Below are positions 1-13,133 of a DNA stretch of 64,000 bases, in pieces (the first letter of the stretch is position 1; the number at the start of each line of letters is the position of its first letter). The notes beneath the pieces are model-generated. The model had not been told where the DNA came from. It did no database searches and saw only the letters and a program-made list of their open reading frames with translations. The DNA is taken from contig CM019075.1 in the NCBI GenBank assembly GCA_009667805.1, positions 12,353,738-12,417,737 on the forward strand. Reading direction: 5' to 3'. The position numbers were made by a program, and so were the translations under genes. Source of the stretch: Leptobrachium leishanense (taxonomy: Eukaryota; Chordata; Amphibia; Anura; Megophryidae).

Positions 1-445
1 TGTCATGTTCCTCAAACCGTTCCTGAATAATGTATTCAGTTCGGCAGGATGAATTCTCCTGCTGAATGAGGCCACTGCCATCAGGAAACGTGAAGGGGTG
101 CATGTGGTCTGCAGCAATCTCTAGGTGTTACACCTTTCTTTCAAGGCCAGCATTAGGTTTTTCATCAATTTGAGCTACATTAGATCTTACTCTGTGTGAT
201 CGGACCAGGTGTTACTAGCCTTCTCTTCCTCATGTGCGTCATTGAGCCTTGGGTGCCCATGACCCTGTCTACTGGTTGTCAATCCTCATATCGTTTTTGG
301 TAGGTACTGACCACTGCATACCAGGAACCTACCACTAGGCTTGTCATTTTGGAAATGCTCAGACCCAGGCGTGTAGCAATCGCTATTGCTAAGAGTCCGG
401 GATTGGAATTGGTGGGGCAAGTAAGGTGGTTGTCCGATGAGCCAC
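1..445 (-). pseudogene. Tc1-type transposase relic in the MEX3A intron
   Basis: Read on the minus strand, about 440-280 encodes a peptide containing LSISKM and YAVVSTYQKR, which resembles the N-terminal helix-turn-helix part of a Tc1/mariner transposase. About 90-1 encodes a stretch reading FPDGSGL, then QQEN, then ERFEEHD, which resembles the region around the second catalytic aspartate of the same family. The aspartate of the usual QQDN motif reads as glutamate here. The part between them is shortened and carries stops and frameshifts, so the copy is dead. The C-terminal end would lie left of the window. It sits in the intron about 600 bp upstream of the last exon and is antisense to MEX3A. 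The family assignment comes from recognising motifs only. Confidence 0.7.
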
Positions 446-1052
446 TGTGTTTCAGACCACAGGACAACAAACACAATGAGGCGTCCTCGGCCCCTTGGTG
501 AGGTAGAGGGGTTTACGCAAGACTTGCGTAAGGGACGCAATGTTTGTAGTTGTGACCTCTTTATTCTTGTTTTGGGTTCGCAACCATATACTGGATGTTG
601 AAGTCCTCAGAGAGTGACAACATGCATTTAATCTCCAAGGTGACACTCTTCCTTGGTAATTGAATCCAATCTTAATGGAGTAACCTGTAAAGCTGTCATG
701 GCTGGTGTTCTCGATTCCAGACCCTCTTATATTGTCTTCTATATATAAACAGATTGTGCACTATATAAGATCAGATCCAATGGTGTCCCCCTAATTTCTG
801 TTTGGAATCCGTGTTGGTCCCAATGTTGACTCATCGTATGCACTGCTGGTGGTAAAGGCTGGTTCTAATTGGTTCTTTGAGTTCCAAACCATTGAAAGCC
901 CCCCAACAGGTTTTGCTCTAGATTCAGATCCATGACGTAGTAAACCAAGAATTTCCGTTGCTGTAGATATCATTACCATTTGTGCACAAAGCAATGTTAT
1001 GATTTTGGCAAGGTATACTAATTGGTGTTTTTTTTCTCTTTTTTTTTGAAAG
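446..1052 (+). other. MEX3A: 3' part of MEX3A intron, ending in the splice acceptor
   Basis: No gene of its own is visible. The intron ends with a long pyrimidine run (about 1027-1047) followed by GAAAG, so the AG acceptor is 1051-1052. The next base continues the KH1 reading frame with the glycine codon GGT split after its first base (phase 1). This fits the known two-exon layout of vertebrate MEX3 genes, where the intron cuts the first KH domain next to its GxxG loop. The donor and exon 1 lie left of the window. Confidence 0.85.
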
Positions 1053-2128
1053 GTTGCAAAATAAAGGCACTGAGAGCCAAGACCAACACGTATATCAAAA
1101 CGCCGGTGCGGGGAGAAGAGCCAGTGTTTATGGTGACAGGTCGCAGAGAGGACGTGGCTATGGCAAGACGAGAGATTATCTCTGCCGCTGAACATTTCTC
1201 CATGATCCGCGCTTCCCGTAACAAAGCTGGCACCGCCTTCGGCAGTGCTCCTGCCCTTCCAGGCCAAGTCACCATCCGTGTCAGAGTCCCGTACAGAGTA
1301 GTGGGCTTGGTGGTAGGACCTAAAGGTGCCACGATTAAGAGAATTCAACAGCAGACAAACACCTATATCATTACTCCCAGCAGGGATCGAGATCCAGTAT
1401 TTGAAATTACAGGTGCGCCAGGAAATGTGGAACGGGCGCGGGAGGAGATAGAGACCCACATTGCAGTGCGCACGGGCAAAATTCTGGAGTACAACAACGA
1501 GAATGACTTCCTGTCCAGCAGTCCTGATTCTGGGATGGAGAGCCGGTATCCTGAGAGTTGGCGGGTGCACGGGACGGCGGCTGGCTGCAAGCCCCTGTCT
1601 ACTTTTCGGCAGAACAGTTTAGGATGTATTGGCGACTGCCCCCCGGAACCTGTATACGAAACCCCGCGCTTGAATGATCAAAATGAATTCAACTACGGTT
1701 ATCTGTTTCCAAACTACAAGCAAGAAGTCTACTACGGAGTGGCTGAGTCTGGAGGTCCCATGTGGGGAGGCCAGGAAAACAACAGCCCGGCACCCGGCAT
1801 TTTCACCAAGCAGCAGCGTTCTGGGAGCAGTGGCAATATCCAGACCAACACAACCCAGCGCTCTCCGGATGCAAGTCTCACCAGCCTGCCAAGGAGGAGC
1901 CAAGGAGAAGCACTGCCGGGTTTCACCAAACTAAGTGCCACTAGAACCTCTGTCTCCGGGAGCCGGGAGTGCATGGTGTGTTTTGAAAGTGAAGTTACTG
2001 CTGCACTGGTGCCATGCGGGCACAACCTCTTCTGTATGGAATGTGCTGTGCGCATCTGTGAAAGGAATGAACCAGAGTGCCCCGTGTGCCATGCTTCTGC
2101 CACTCAGGCTATCCGAATATTTTCTTAA
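1053..2128 (+). CDS. MEX3A: MEX3A, last coding exon (partial gene): KH-domain RNA-binding protein with RING finger
   Basis: MEX3 proteins bind mRNA 3' UTRs and act in post-transcriptional control; their RING finger can act as an E3 ubiquitin ligase. The exon encodes about 358 residues. It begins inside KH1 ([15 protein letters not shown]). KH2 spans about 1268-1470, with its GxxG loop GPKG at 1317-1328. A low-complexity linker follows, then a C-terminal C3HC4 RING from Cys codon 1970 ([23 protein letters not shown]) ending in QAIRIFS and a TAA stop at 2126-2128. The linker pieces [31 protein letters not shown] and GFTKL point to MEX3A rather than MEX3B, C or D; this paralogue call is from memory of the family. 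The frame is intact and all RING Cys/His positions are present. Exon 1, with the start codon, is outside the window. Open frames on the opposite strand here are shadows. Confidence 0.97.
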
Positions 2129-3524
2129 AACAGACTCAAGGAAAAAGGGGAGGTGTGGGAGGGTACTGGGCGTCAACATGTTGGTGCATAGAGGTCAAAG
2201 ACATTAACTTTATCCAGACTGATCAAAAATTGAGGACGGCTTAACGACCCCCCCCCCTTCCCCCAGATCTCAAGAAAACAGAACTCCACATGGCCTGGGT
2301 ATCAAGTACTAAAAGTGCATGGTTGTTTTACTCATTGTGATGGAAATTCCACTACACTCGTACTGTTGTACCATTACTTCAGATAACCTTCGGACAGATA
2401 ACCCCAGAATGTCGCTAACATTGTCTCGAGTTTAAACTTCGTTTTATGAGACGGCAAATCAAAAACCTTTTTTTTATATTTTTTAATTTTTTTCTTTTCC
2501 AAGAGGGGGGGTGGTGAAAGAAACCTCATTGTGAAATTAAGTTGGCAGAGAAACGCTAAGAATGAGAAACTATGTGACAAGCGGTTTTAATGGCTATTAA
2601 CTGCAATCTGGTGACCCGGCGTTTTGGTTTTATGGATTTGTTTTTTTTTTAAAGTTATTATAAAATATTCCTTTTACTTTTTTATAATAGATTTCTACCA
2701 CCAGAGTCTACAAAGGTCTTAACAACAGAGGAAATTGAGAAGTACAGAATTCCTTTACGGACTGAATATCGATCTGCCCCGTTATCAGAGGTTCCTATGG
2801 CGGAAAATGCAAAAATCAAGAATTCAATGCTGAGGTCTGATCTATTTTTTTTTTTTTTTAAATTGTTCCGGACTGTCATTTATAGTCAGAAGATGCACCT
2901 CTCAGGAGGGGGGTCTGGAAAAAAAAAATGAAGGGTATCATTGGAAGATGGTCTATATATTGAAATTCGACTGCAGCACTAGTTGGAAAAATGGGGGGGC
3001 TCTCAGGGTTATATATATAATTTTTTTTTCAGGTTCTATGTCTGGTTTCGGCACGGGTGGGCTCAATCCTCCCGCTCTCATAATTTCCTCAAACAACTAC
3101 CTGGTTACTTACAATTATTATCAATAGCAAAAAAAAAAAAACTGTATTTATCAAACTCTGGGAACCTGCAACACGAGGACACAACAATTACCTCAAATTC
3201 CGTAAGAAAAGCAGCTAAATCTACCACGTGCAGTTTTTTTTCTTCTTACTTGCTATATGTTTTTGGTCCCCCCCCCCCCCCAAATGTGTAAATTACCTAT
3301 TGGAACAGCTTTTAGAGCCGTGGCAAAACAAATAAACACATCTCATGCAATAGATGGCGGCGCTGCACAGAGGACTATTTTTCCCCCCCCCCTTTTTATT
3401 GTTTAAACATGTTCTTTTACTGTGGACTAACGTTAGGGGTCTCCAGCCAGGGGTGTTACGATTTTATGACACTCTTTTATCTCTCATATTTCTCTTAACA
3501 AATACTCAATTTTAAAATTGGTTA

Positions 3525-3551
3525 CACACATATATATATATATATATATAA
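3525..3551. repeat. (CA/TA)n microsatellite
   Basis: A short CACACA run passes into about ten TA repeats. Confidence 0.9.
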
Positions 3552-6500
3552 GACCGAACCTTGGGAGTAATGTACACAGTGTGAAACCCGGAGACTTCAC
3601 TTCCATTCTGTGAAATACAAAAAAACCTTTCTACGAGATACTAAACAATACCGCAAACGCAAATGTCATAAAGACTTCCTTTTTAAGTGGACCAGACTGA
3701 AAATACAGAGGCGCTGGACCAAAGTTCTATTTCCTTAAGTCCGAATTGTTTGCCCTTTAGTAAGCTGTTCCAGAACATTTCTTGAATGCAATTACTTTAA
3801 GGATCGTTTTTATTTTCCTCTAACGGGGGTGAAATAATCTAGTCCTTTTGGTTATAAACACGGCAGATGGTCTACCCAAGAAAAGTAGATCTAAAGACTG
3901 TTCTGTGCGCCAACTTATAACCCCCCCCCTTTTTTTTTTTTTTTTTTTTTTCCTTTCAATTATGGTTTTATCCGAACAGAAATTTTTGTGCTTCCTAGAT
4001 TAATTTTGTGTTTTTGGATTCTTTTTTTTTTTTCTTTTCATATGTAGCTGATACACCTAGTCTTGAAGGAGGGGGAAAAAAGGAGATAAAAGTTCTTCAA
4101 AATCTTAAAGTTCCTTTTACAATTTCTGAAATTCTAATCGTAACCTCTGATGGGTCAGTTTCTCACCGTTTGTCAATATCCAAAACGTAAAAATGTGTTC
4201 CATTAGCAACTATCCTGCCAGAGGAGGCCTGTTCTCTATTCTGACTCCACCGCCTTTTGATCGTGGAGAGGCCTTTTGTTATGTTTTGGTATTGACGTCC
4301 TGGCTGTGAAAGACATAACTTGCTCTAATGTCGGTGCTTAAAGCACGTTGCACAGGTGGAGGCACCAACAAAGCCTTCCATCGTAACCCTATTTAGCATC
4401 TAATGCATCCGAATAAGGGGGAATTGAGTCTGTTTCCACCCTGTTCAAATCTACAAAAAAAAATAATAATTCCTTAGGAGCCCTTTATAACATTTATAGA
4501 TAAATTTTATTAAATGTATTTTTGAGTGCGGTGGAAAGAAACGTTCACCCATAATTTTAGGAAGCGCATATCTATCTATATAAATATATTTTGTGGGGGG
4601 GGGGGGGGGGGGGTTGTTATATTTTTTTTCCATGCAAATGTTTGTGGGGTTTTTGTTTTTAATATATGTAGCATTCAGTTATTTACAGATTAGCAGTATA
4701 TAATTATTTTTTTAAATGTTTCTTTTTTATTTTATTTTAAAGAAATGTAGCATTCTAAAGGAGCGACTTAAAATAAATCGAAGTCTCTTGGGGGGGGGAA
4801 GTGGCTTTTAAAAAACGCTGTTTTAATTTTTACACCTCGAGGTTTCAAGGGTAGGCCCAAAAAGTGAGGACTTTCTGTATCAAGGAAACCTTGAGAATGT
4901 GACAAGTGACAGACCTTGGATCCCAGGCTGAGGCTCTCCAACGTTCTTTAAGTCTTTGGTATGGAATGAATGTACTTTGGTGAAACATTCATGGCACTAA
5001 ATGTCTCCCTAATCTATTTTTTTTTTTTTTTTATATATATATATACTTTGAGGCTCCAAGCTGCCATTGTATCTTCCATCCTCATACTATCAGAAAAAGC
5101 AGAAGAAGCGTTCCCAAATGTGTATAGAGTGTTATGACCACTTTATGATGCCATAGATGCGATTGGGAATCGTCTGGGTTACGCAGAAGCCTAGTCTTCT
5201 GTCGCAGTATTCATAGAGCAGACTAGTTAATCGCTAAAAAAGAACAATGACAGGTTTAAATCTGTTTACACAACACATTGTGGTTGAAGAGGCAGCCAGG
5301 CTAGGATTTACTAATGCTTCTCAGCGACAGCAAGCCATGATAATAATGTATTCTCATTGCGGGGGAGTTTCTGAAACAAATGCGGTAAATGAACAAAATT
5401 ACGTGTGACAACTCTATAAAGTTTTTGCAAAAGGCTACACAGCGCTACCCTATCGTTACAGGCCAGATGAGGTACTGCATTTAATATCGTTCATTATTTC
5501 AGCGGGTTTGAATTGGATAAAAAGTGCTTCGAAATTTCTCCTCTTACTAACTTCCGGTAAATGACTTTCCAGGACATCTATACCTTTTTTTTTTTTTTTT
5601 TTTTTTTTTGTCCTTTTGTACTGTAATTCAAGGTTTTTATTTTCGTTCCGTGTCCTTTTGGCACGCCAATGTCCAAAATTGTGATGGCTTCCTAATATCT
5701 GCTTGCTCTTCCTGCTTTGCTCTGAAAGCCCCTGACCCATACTTGGAATACATTTGTTGTACTGCTCGACATCAACGGAGACATAGTCCAGCAACGGCAC
5801 GATGCCCGGATACACATTTTAGAGATGGTGTGTAGTATTACATCACCAACTCTGTGCGACGCAAAACTCCATCGACACTGGTCAGTAACATTTTACCAGC
5901 CCAGCAGTAACGACTAGATGGATGTTCAGAGATGCAATACTATTTTATAAACTACGAGAAACCAAAATGTTATTTTGATAGAACGAAAAGGCGGCCATTT
6001 TGAACTGTGGCTTAAAGATTTCTGTGCCATCTTGCCTTTTTAATGTTTATTGATCATGTCTAAATTTCGAGAGAGGGTTTTCTAGCAGTGATAGTAAAAA
6101 GGGCTTTTATCATCCTTGAACCAAAAAGAGATAAAACGAGAGCTAAGGTGCACTTCGGCAAAGGCCTAGCTGGCCTATATGTCATGTCCAACGTATTGCG
6201 TGGAATGCGGTGTTTTTGTTTCGTTTTTAAGTACCGTGTCAATTGTACACATCATCATCGTTCATGCTGTTGAGGAAAGGGATCTATTCTGGTCTGCAAA
6301 TTGGAGACCTTTCATAATCTACAAAACCACAACACTATGGTGTATACGGTACTAGAAGACCCTAGAACTGGGCTTTAACATCTTACTCCCAAGTCTTGTG
6401 GGTTATTTGCCTTCTCTTACGAGAGCTCCTGAAATAGGTGGTGTAGCTTTTGGTGGTACCAGCCCAGGATGTCCTGAGTGCTTATGATCATCATGTGGGT

Positions 6501-6769
6501 AACTTAAATTCAAAACAAGGATCAGTCAGCATGGACTGTTGGAATGTTCATGTTGATGACTCCACTCTGGGAACGTTACCCCATATTTTCCTTCATCCTG
6601 ATCCCCAAAATCTATAGGTGGAAACGGTTGATTACATAACCGTGTGCTGGGATATCTGGTCTTTAAAAAGGCATTAATTTTTCATAGGGCAAAAAGGTTT
6701 GTAAGTGGTGACTCCCTAAACATAGGGACAAACCACTGTACTAGGTCTGCAGTAGTGTAACAGATCTCA

Positions 6770-6775
6770 AATAAA
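6770..6775 (+). terminator. Candidate polyadenylation signal for MEX3A
   Basis: AATAAA is followed directly by a T/G-rich stretch (GTTGATGCTTTT), the usual layout of a poly(A) site. Other hexamers at 3331, 4772, 9193 and 10211 are equally possible, so this is only one candidate. Confidence 0.3.
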
Positions 6776-9548
6776 GTTGATGCTTTTATATCTATATTTA
6801 GGTTGAAACACAGACAATAAGCAAAACAATGTGAGATCCAAACGTCTGTTTAAATGGACAAAAAGCTGGGACATCTGGTTTTTAAAAAGGCATTACTTTT
6901 TCATAAAGTTGGACCTCTTTATCGTGAGTTTCAAGACCCAGACCCTCAAAGACTATGCAGTCTGGTTGCATGAGCGAAGATCACGGTTCTAGGTTTAACA
7001 ATGTGAACGGAGGGACTTCGGTCTTCCGTTTTGGAAAGGAAGATATGTTGTAGAGTTTTGTCCTTCAGATTTTGGGACCAAGGAGTCCTACCTGACAGTA
7101 GCGGAATCGTAGCAGTGTTGTCATCTTAGGTAGGTTCAAATAGTAGTTAGGAGGAGCCACCGACTGAAGCTGGAGGTCCAGAACGAAAGGATCTCCGGGA
7201 TGAAAGCCTATTTTCATCCCATGTTTAGGTAATGTTCTTTTTGTAAAACTGGACGCCGAGTAGGATAGTAGTAGTGGTAGTAATAAGTGTTTCGAAGTGG
7301 TCAACGCAATGACAATATTACGTGGTAAGTTCACACCTTACCTTGTCTGGTCTTCTGTCTTCGTAGCCTTTTAAGGGATTTGAGCCAGAGGCCACTGTGA
7401 CTTGTCGTCGAGGAATGTTTTTTTTATGGTCCTTCTGCACATAATGCTGGACTGCACACACTCTTCATATCAAAGGAAGGTTTGACCAGTACCATTTTTA
7501 GACTTTAAACAAGTCCTTGTCTACAAATAAGCACTAGAAGTACAAGAGAACTATAGAACAAAATACATAAGACACATTAATATACTGTGATATGATCGTC
7601 ATAAAATATATAGATAATAGTATGTATTCTACACATAAACCAAATTTGATTTTATATTTAAGGAGCAGTATAAAATAGTTTCGCTTGCCCCACTATGGAA
7701 TAAAAATAGGTATTACAAAGTTTTTTTTTTGGGGGGGAGAGAGGGGAGATTTCATTTTTTTATTATTTAAATTTTTATATTTCTGACTTGCAGGGACACC
7801 ATGACTGTTAAAGAGACCTGTAGTTATTTCTTTTTTTTTTTGCAAAATTTACGAAGAAAATAAAAAAACAAAAAATAAAAGAATATAAAAAAAAGACGAT
7901 GTTAAAAAAAATTAGATCATTTCTTTATAATTTAATATTCTATTTTAATAAATGCATTTATTACGTGTAAATGTAACCAGGACACATGCGCTGAAAACGG
8001 AAAAATAAAAAAAAGTACTTTTTATTGGGTAATTTATTAAAAGAAAGGATTTTATTTTATAATAAAGTAATCCTTACGATTTCAAAGCTTAGGTATGTAG
8101 ACAAGAAAAAATCTTTTGTAGCCAGATTTAAACTTAAGTATTTCATTATTTTGTTGTTTTTTTTTTTTTAAAAAAAAGAAAAAGGTATGTTTTTATGTGT
8201 GCAGAATATTTTGTTGTTTATTGGTACTTAGCTATAAATGCCTTTTTGTCTAGTGATTTATCACATTATCGTTGGTTAGAAATTTCAGCAGTTTAACTCC
8301 TTCATGCCTGGAATTCTTTTATTTTTTTTTTAAAAAAATTCTGGGAGCGTGCGCCGTGCAATGCAAAGCAGCGTATCGGGCGCTCCCAGCACTCAAGGGA
8401 GTTTGTTTGACCCGCCAGAGTTGAAGGGGGTTGCTTTAATAAATCGCGTGCTGTTTTAGTGATGTAAACGCAATTTTTTGTAGCTGGGGAAATAGAAGCT
8501 TCTACAGTGAATTAGATAGTTCAACGTATGCTTCATTTTTGCAAATTTTTGGATAGACCAGTAAGAAAAAGAGAAAAAAAAAATATTTAAAAAAAAAAAA
8601 AAAAAATGTTCTTGCTTTAACGGTTCTGAAATGCCATATATTTTTTACCACATTACTTTTTATATTTAGTTTTATTTTTTTGTGGTGCATTGGGTGGGGG
8701 GACCTGTTAGTCATGAGGTTTCAGAGACCCGCACTCTATATATACACGCTATATTCTATGTAGTGTGTACAGGGGAAAGGATTTTTATTACATTTTATTT
8801 TCACTATACTGTCAAAAAATTGCCTTCATTAACTTATTCGGGGGGGGGGTGGATATGACTATGACTGAGCAGGGGACCTTTTTTATTTACTATTTATTTT
8901 AAATTACACCCATTAGTTAAGCTTGTTTAACACATTGATGGCCAGCCATGCAAACAGTTTAATGTTTGACTCTGCAAAAGCTTTCCACGAAGTATCAATG
9001 GTACAGTGTGGGCATTTAATTTCAAGGAAGCCGACGGGTTGCTGACCCGGCTTAGCCACTTGTGCAGATTGTGTCTAGGGGGTTATTGACTAAACTGGGT
9101 ACAGGATCGAGTTGACAATGTTGAGTCTTACATTGGCTTTATTCATTCGTTGAAAACAGGATTTTATGTTACTTGTGCAATCTAGAGCTACAAATAAAGT
9201 CCCCCTTTACCGTTCCTCTCCAGGCTTGTCCTCTGCTCTGTGGGAACCCGCCATCTTTGGTCTCCAAAAACCACATCTCAAACTGAAGGACCTGTTCGGT
9301 GTGGACATCTGTAACGGAAGTAGCATTTCTGAAGTGCTCGGCAGGGTCTAGGAATACGTATTTAATGTTGATTATCTGCAGGGTCTGTGGTTGGATGAGG
9401 TAAAGCTTGCGTCCAAAGATGGCGGATCCACCGGCGCTAGGGGTAATCCTGGAGATGCAGTGAAAAGTTGATTTTTACGTATATGCTTCCATTACTGGAT
9501 CAAAATAGCCGATTCTTTTACTTCCAACAAGTCAACGTTGGAGGCTGA

Positions 9549-9776
9549 GGCCGGGGTCAGACGAGCGTCAGAGAGCGGAAGGAATGTCTGTGAGAGTCCA
9601 GTCTGACGCCCATCTGTCATTCTCCCTGGGCGCAGTCGGTACGCTCAGCGCTGCAAGGCTCGATCCTCCTATGGAGGCTTTTCTGCACATCCACATGTAG
9701 CGAGCGCAGGTTGTGCAACGGATGCCGGGAGGCACGTCCGTATGGGCGCACCTAGTACGCTCGTCTGACCCCGGCC
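9549..9776. mobile_element. PIF/Harbinger-type MITE, short subfamily
   Basis: Terminal inverted repeats begin GGCCGGGGTCAGACGAGCG on the left and read as the reverse complement on the right. The flanks are TGA and TAA, a slightly decayed TAA duplication. It is non-coding. It is related by its ends to the elements at 29090, 30627, 33735, 34213, 46019, 58907, 59742 and 60170. The internal sequence (AGAGCGGAAGGAA near the left end) groups it with the 29090 and 60170 copies. Confidence 0.8.
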
Positions 9777-9779
9777 TAA

Positions 9780-10093
9780 GACTCATGGCTTAGCTCATAG
9801 AAAAGATTTAAAGGACAATTTAGGGATTTTAAAACCCACCTCAAGGCCAAAACCGGTTCAGCAACAACTTGGATACATAATCAATCGGTGTCATTTTAGT
9901 TGACCATCATCGTAAAGACTTAAACGCCAATTCGCCCACATGAGACAAAATACGTCATTGACCTTTCGGTCACCAAAAATGCTAAGTTACTCAACGCTTG
10001 TAGCAATGGGATTTGAAATAGATCTGAAATAGTGATATATTTTTGTTTTTGTTTTTTACCACGTTTTTAAGCAGAAGTTTGTTTTTATTCAAA

Positions 10094-10129
<36 letters not shown>

Positions 10130-13125
10130 CATTTTAGAGAAGCATGTGTTTTTATTTGATTTTTATCTGCTAAGCTGTTAGTGACCTTGAACAGAAAATG
10201 ACAGCCCAGCAATAAATGTGTGCACTAAAAAAAGAGAAAAAGCTAGCAAACACATAGCCAAATTTATAGGGTTATTTTAAACCCAGTTACTGTCAGGGGA
10301 ACATACTGAATATGCAGATCCCACTGGCAGCAGGAGGGTTAACTTCTTGCTTGCATTTTATTGAAGGACTTATAGATTTAAGAAAAAAAAAAACCTCCCC
10401 ATTTCTAACACTACGAATGGTATTTAAATGTAATTTATACTATTTGGGTGTGACGGGGTCAGTTGAAAATACCGATTTTCCTCCCATGGCCCCTGTCATA
10501 TCCGTGCTTTCTATTAAAGAAACCAAAAAAATTCTATGTTTCTGTTTTTATTTTTGTAGACTTTTTTTTTTGCTTTATTTTCAAATGTATTCCTCTGCAA
10601 AAATTTTTTAACTCCTACGAAAAAAAAAAAGGGGGAGGACCCCCCCCCCACACTTTGTTCCTGATATAGCACTTAATATATTGGCAAGAGGAAATAAAAG
10701 TCAAGCATTGGGATGTCGTTTTACCCAGACTTATCCCCTTTTTCTTTTAGCATTTTGTTTTGCAAATAGCTTTAACAGTTTATGGCCCAGAATGAAAATT
10801 AAAAGGAAAAAAACAAAACACACACACACACAAATAAATATTCTGAGCCAAAATGCATAGGCAGAATCCTAAACGCAGAGTTTTTTTTCTTTTTCTAAAA
10901 AAAGCAAAATGAACAAAAAAACTTTATATAAAAAGGGGGAAAAAAACATTGACTATTTAATACTTGTATGAAATGGGGGATATATGACATGCTATCAGTG
11001 TCTTAGAAATTTTTGTTTTGACAGTAAATACCGTTTATTTTTTATCATTCGTCCTGGAAATTTTTTTAAACAAAAGTTGTTCTTTTTACCTCATGTGTAA
11101 CTTTTATTTTTCCTCTGCCAGAGAGATGGTAACACATTTGCTTTTTATATTAATTTAATTTTTTTTTTTTATTATTATTATAAATACTCTGGGTTTGAAT
11201 TTTTTTTTTTTTTTACTTGAACAAAACTCTGAATACAACAGTTTTTTTGATACATAACCACACGTCATGCACTTTATATTCTGTTGGATATTTTTTTTTT
11301 GTTTTATCTTTTTTTTTAATACATACATTTCATTAAAATATAAGATTTAGGGAGAGAAAAAGAAAAAAGTTTTGGGGTGGGAAGGTTGGGAGGGGTTTAA
11401 TGTATATGCATAAATATATACAATTCTCTTTTATACCTTGTAAAGACAAAATATTTAAACAATTATGTTCTTCCATCTGTAATTTCATTTCTATTGGAAT
11501 GAATGACAAGAAAACCTTTTTAAAATAAAATATTGGCACCTGAAAATTTATATCAATACAGAAAATGACAGAAAAAAAGTCCAAAACAAAAAAGTGTATT
11601 TTATTTTTTCCCAAAAATAATCCACCTCAATGTTCTGCTATTTAATGCTCCCTAAACGACCCTCATTTTATATTGTGATCAATGGGTTTGATTTATCTGG
11701 GAAGGATAATGCCACCTAGATGAAGACTAAGTGACGCTGGTTCCACAGAGGTTGGACACCTAGGTAGGCCTTCCCTTTCTTCAGATCTCTCCTGGTAAAA
11801 AAGGAAGACCCTTGAATGTGTTCCCATCTCCATTTCTGGAATTTAGAGCAAAGTACCTATGCTCTAGGAAGGGACATACCACAACATTCTCAATTCTAGA
11901 TGCTTGACTTTCCATGACCTTCAGAGGAGTCCGTGGCCTTCTTTTAGTATATCCGCATCTCCAGGAACTGCTCAAACACATGGCTGTCCAAAATGTTCAT
12001 CTTGCGCTTCCATAAAGCTTAACCAACGTTAAGACTGAGAAACCCAGTGGGAATTGTAGTAATACAAGAGCCAAGAATCCACCTTTCTGGCCAGACGTTC
12101 TTTGGAGCAGATCCGGAATAGAAGGATGGTCTTAGATTAGAGGCAGCCACCAGTTTCCCCTTCCATTCCTGGTGCTTTCTAAGGTTGACGTCCAACTGGG
12201 GTAGACCAATGTTGGATACTTGAGAAACCAAATATATAGGTGAAAATCCCCGCTCCCCGTGAAGTGAGATAGGCATGGCATGGAAATGTCTACATATAGG
12301 TCTGTGAATGTTGGCAGATGTTCTTTCATGTTTTTCATTTTAGGAATAGTTCCCCCTCCCCCTTGTGCTTTCTTTTCCTTTCGACCTGTCGTGATACACA
12401 ATCGATATGATTCTCACAAATACCCCAAGAGCCAATCGCAGAACTTGGAACTAGTCTGTCTTTAATGGATTTTATTTTTTAAAGCAGAAAGTTAAAGCAT
12501 ACATGATGTTGCACAACTTGTAGAAAACAAAGAAGGGAAGGGTTAATGTATTAAATGTGCTGATTTGACATTAAAAACTTAATTTTATTAAAGTATTATT
12601 ACTTAAGATACAATGTCTCTCTGATTTCTTTTACCCTTTCCTCTATCTTCCTGGGATCCGCTCTATAGAACTGAACACAATACTGTAGGTGGGATCTTCC
12701 CAGAGATCTGGGGTGGATTCAGAAAATCGTTTTGGGTGGAACACTCTGGCAATTTTGGTTAATACGGGTGTTCAGTTTGCAGTGACCTAGCAGAGCGAGC
12801 GCCGGATCAAAGGCTACGCTTATAAACATTCAAGCCTGAGATACACTGAGCGCGTAGCGACTCACAGCGTAGAGAAGCAAACATTTCGCAGGCTTGACTT
12901 CACTCCGCTCCACCGGATTACGTTTGCTTCCCTCCACACTGGACAGGAATCCAATACGGTGCGGATCAACCTAGAGAAATGTTTCTTTCTAATCAAATGA
13001 AGCAAAAGCCCATTTCATAGAAAAAAGCTTGTTGTAAAATAACTTTTATTACAACCGGTCAAAACTTTTTTATTTTCACAAAGTGCATGTCATACAGGCA
13101 AGGTGTAAACTCCACTTATATCAGC
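9780..13125. other. Non-coding stretch without recognised genes
   Basis: AT-rich, with many homopolymer runs and a (GT)n(TA)n microsatellite at 10094-10129. AATAAA hexamers at 10211 and 10693 could serve a very extended MEX3A transcript. No convincing coding frame or transposon ends were found. The 12700-12980 segment is GC-richer and shares a short GATACACTGAGCGCG-like motif, inverted, with about 14570-14585; its nature is unknown. Confidence 0.5.
10094..10129. repeat. (GT)n(TA)n microsatellite
   Basis: About six GT units pass directly into about eleven TA units. Confidence 0.95.
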
Positions 13126-13133
13126 CGCCCGAC

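Larger units (their letters stand above)
2129..9548 (+). other. Probable long MEX3A 3' UTR and downstream non-coding DNA
   Basis: No coding frame or recognisable transposon is present. The stretch is rich in T, A and G homopolymers, for example G-runs near 4594 and T-runs near 3930, 5030 and 5590. Canonical AATAAA hexamers occur at 3331, 4772, 6770 and 9193, so the 3' end of the transcript cannot be fixed from sequence alone. MEX3 genes are known for long 3' UTRs. The absence of inserted repeats over more than 7 kb, when the rest of the window is packed with them, suggests that at least part of this stretch is constrained. Confidence 0.5.

Noticed and set aside
791..1570. 259-codon minus-strand frame
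   Set aside because: It is antisense to the conserved MEX3A exon and has no family resemblance.
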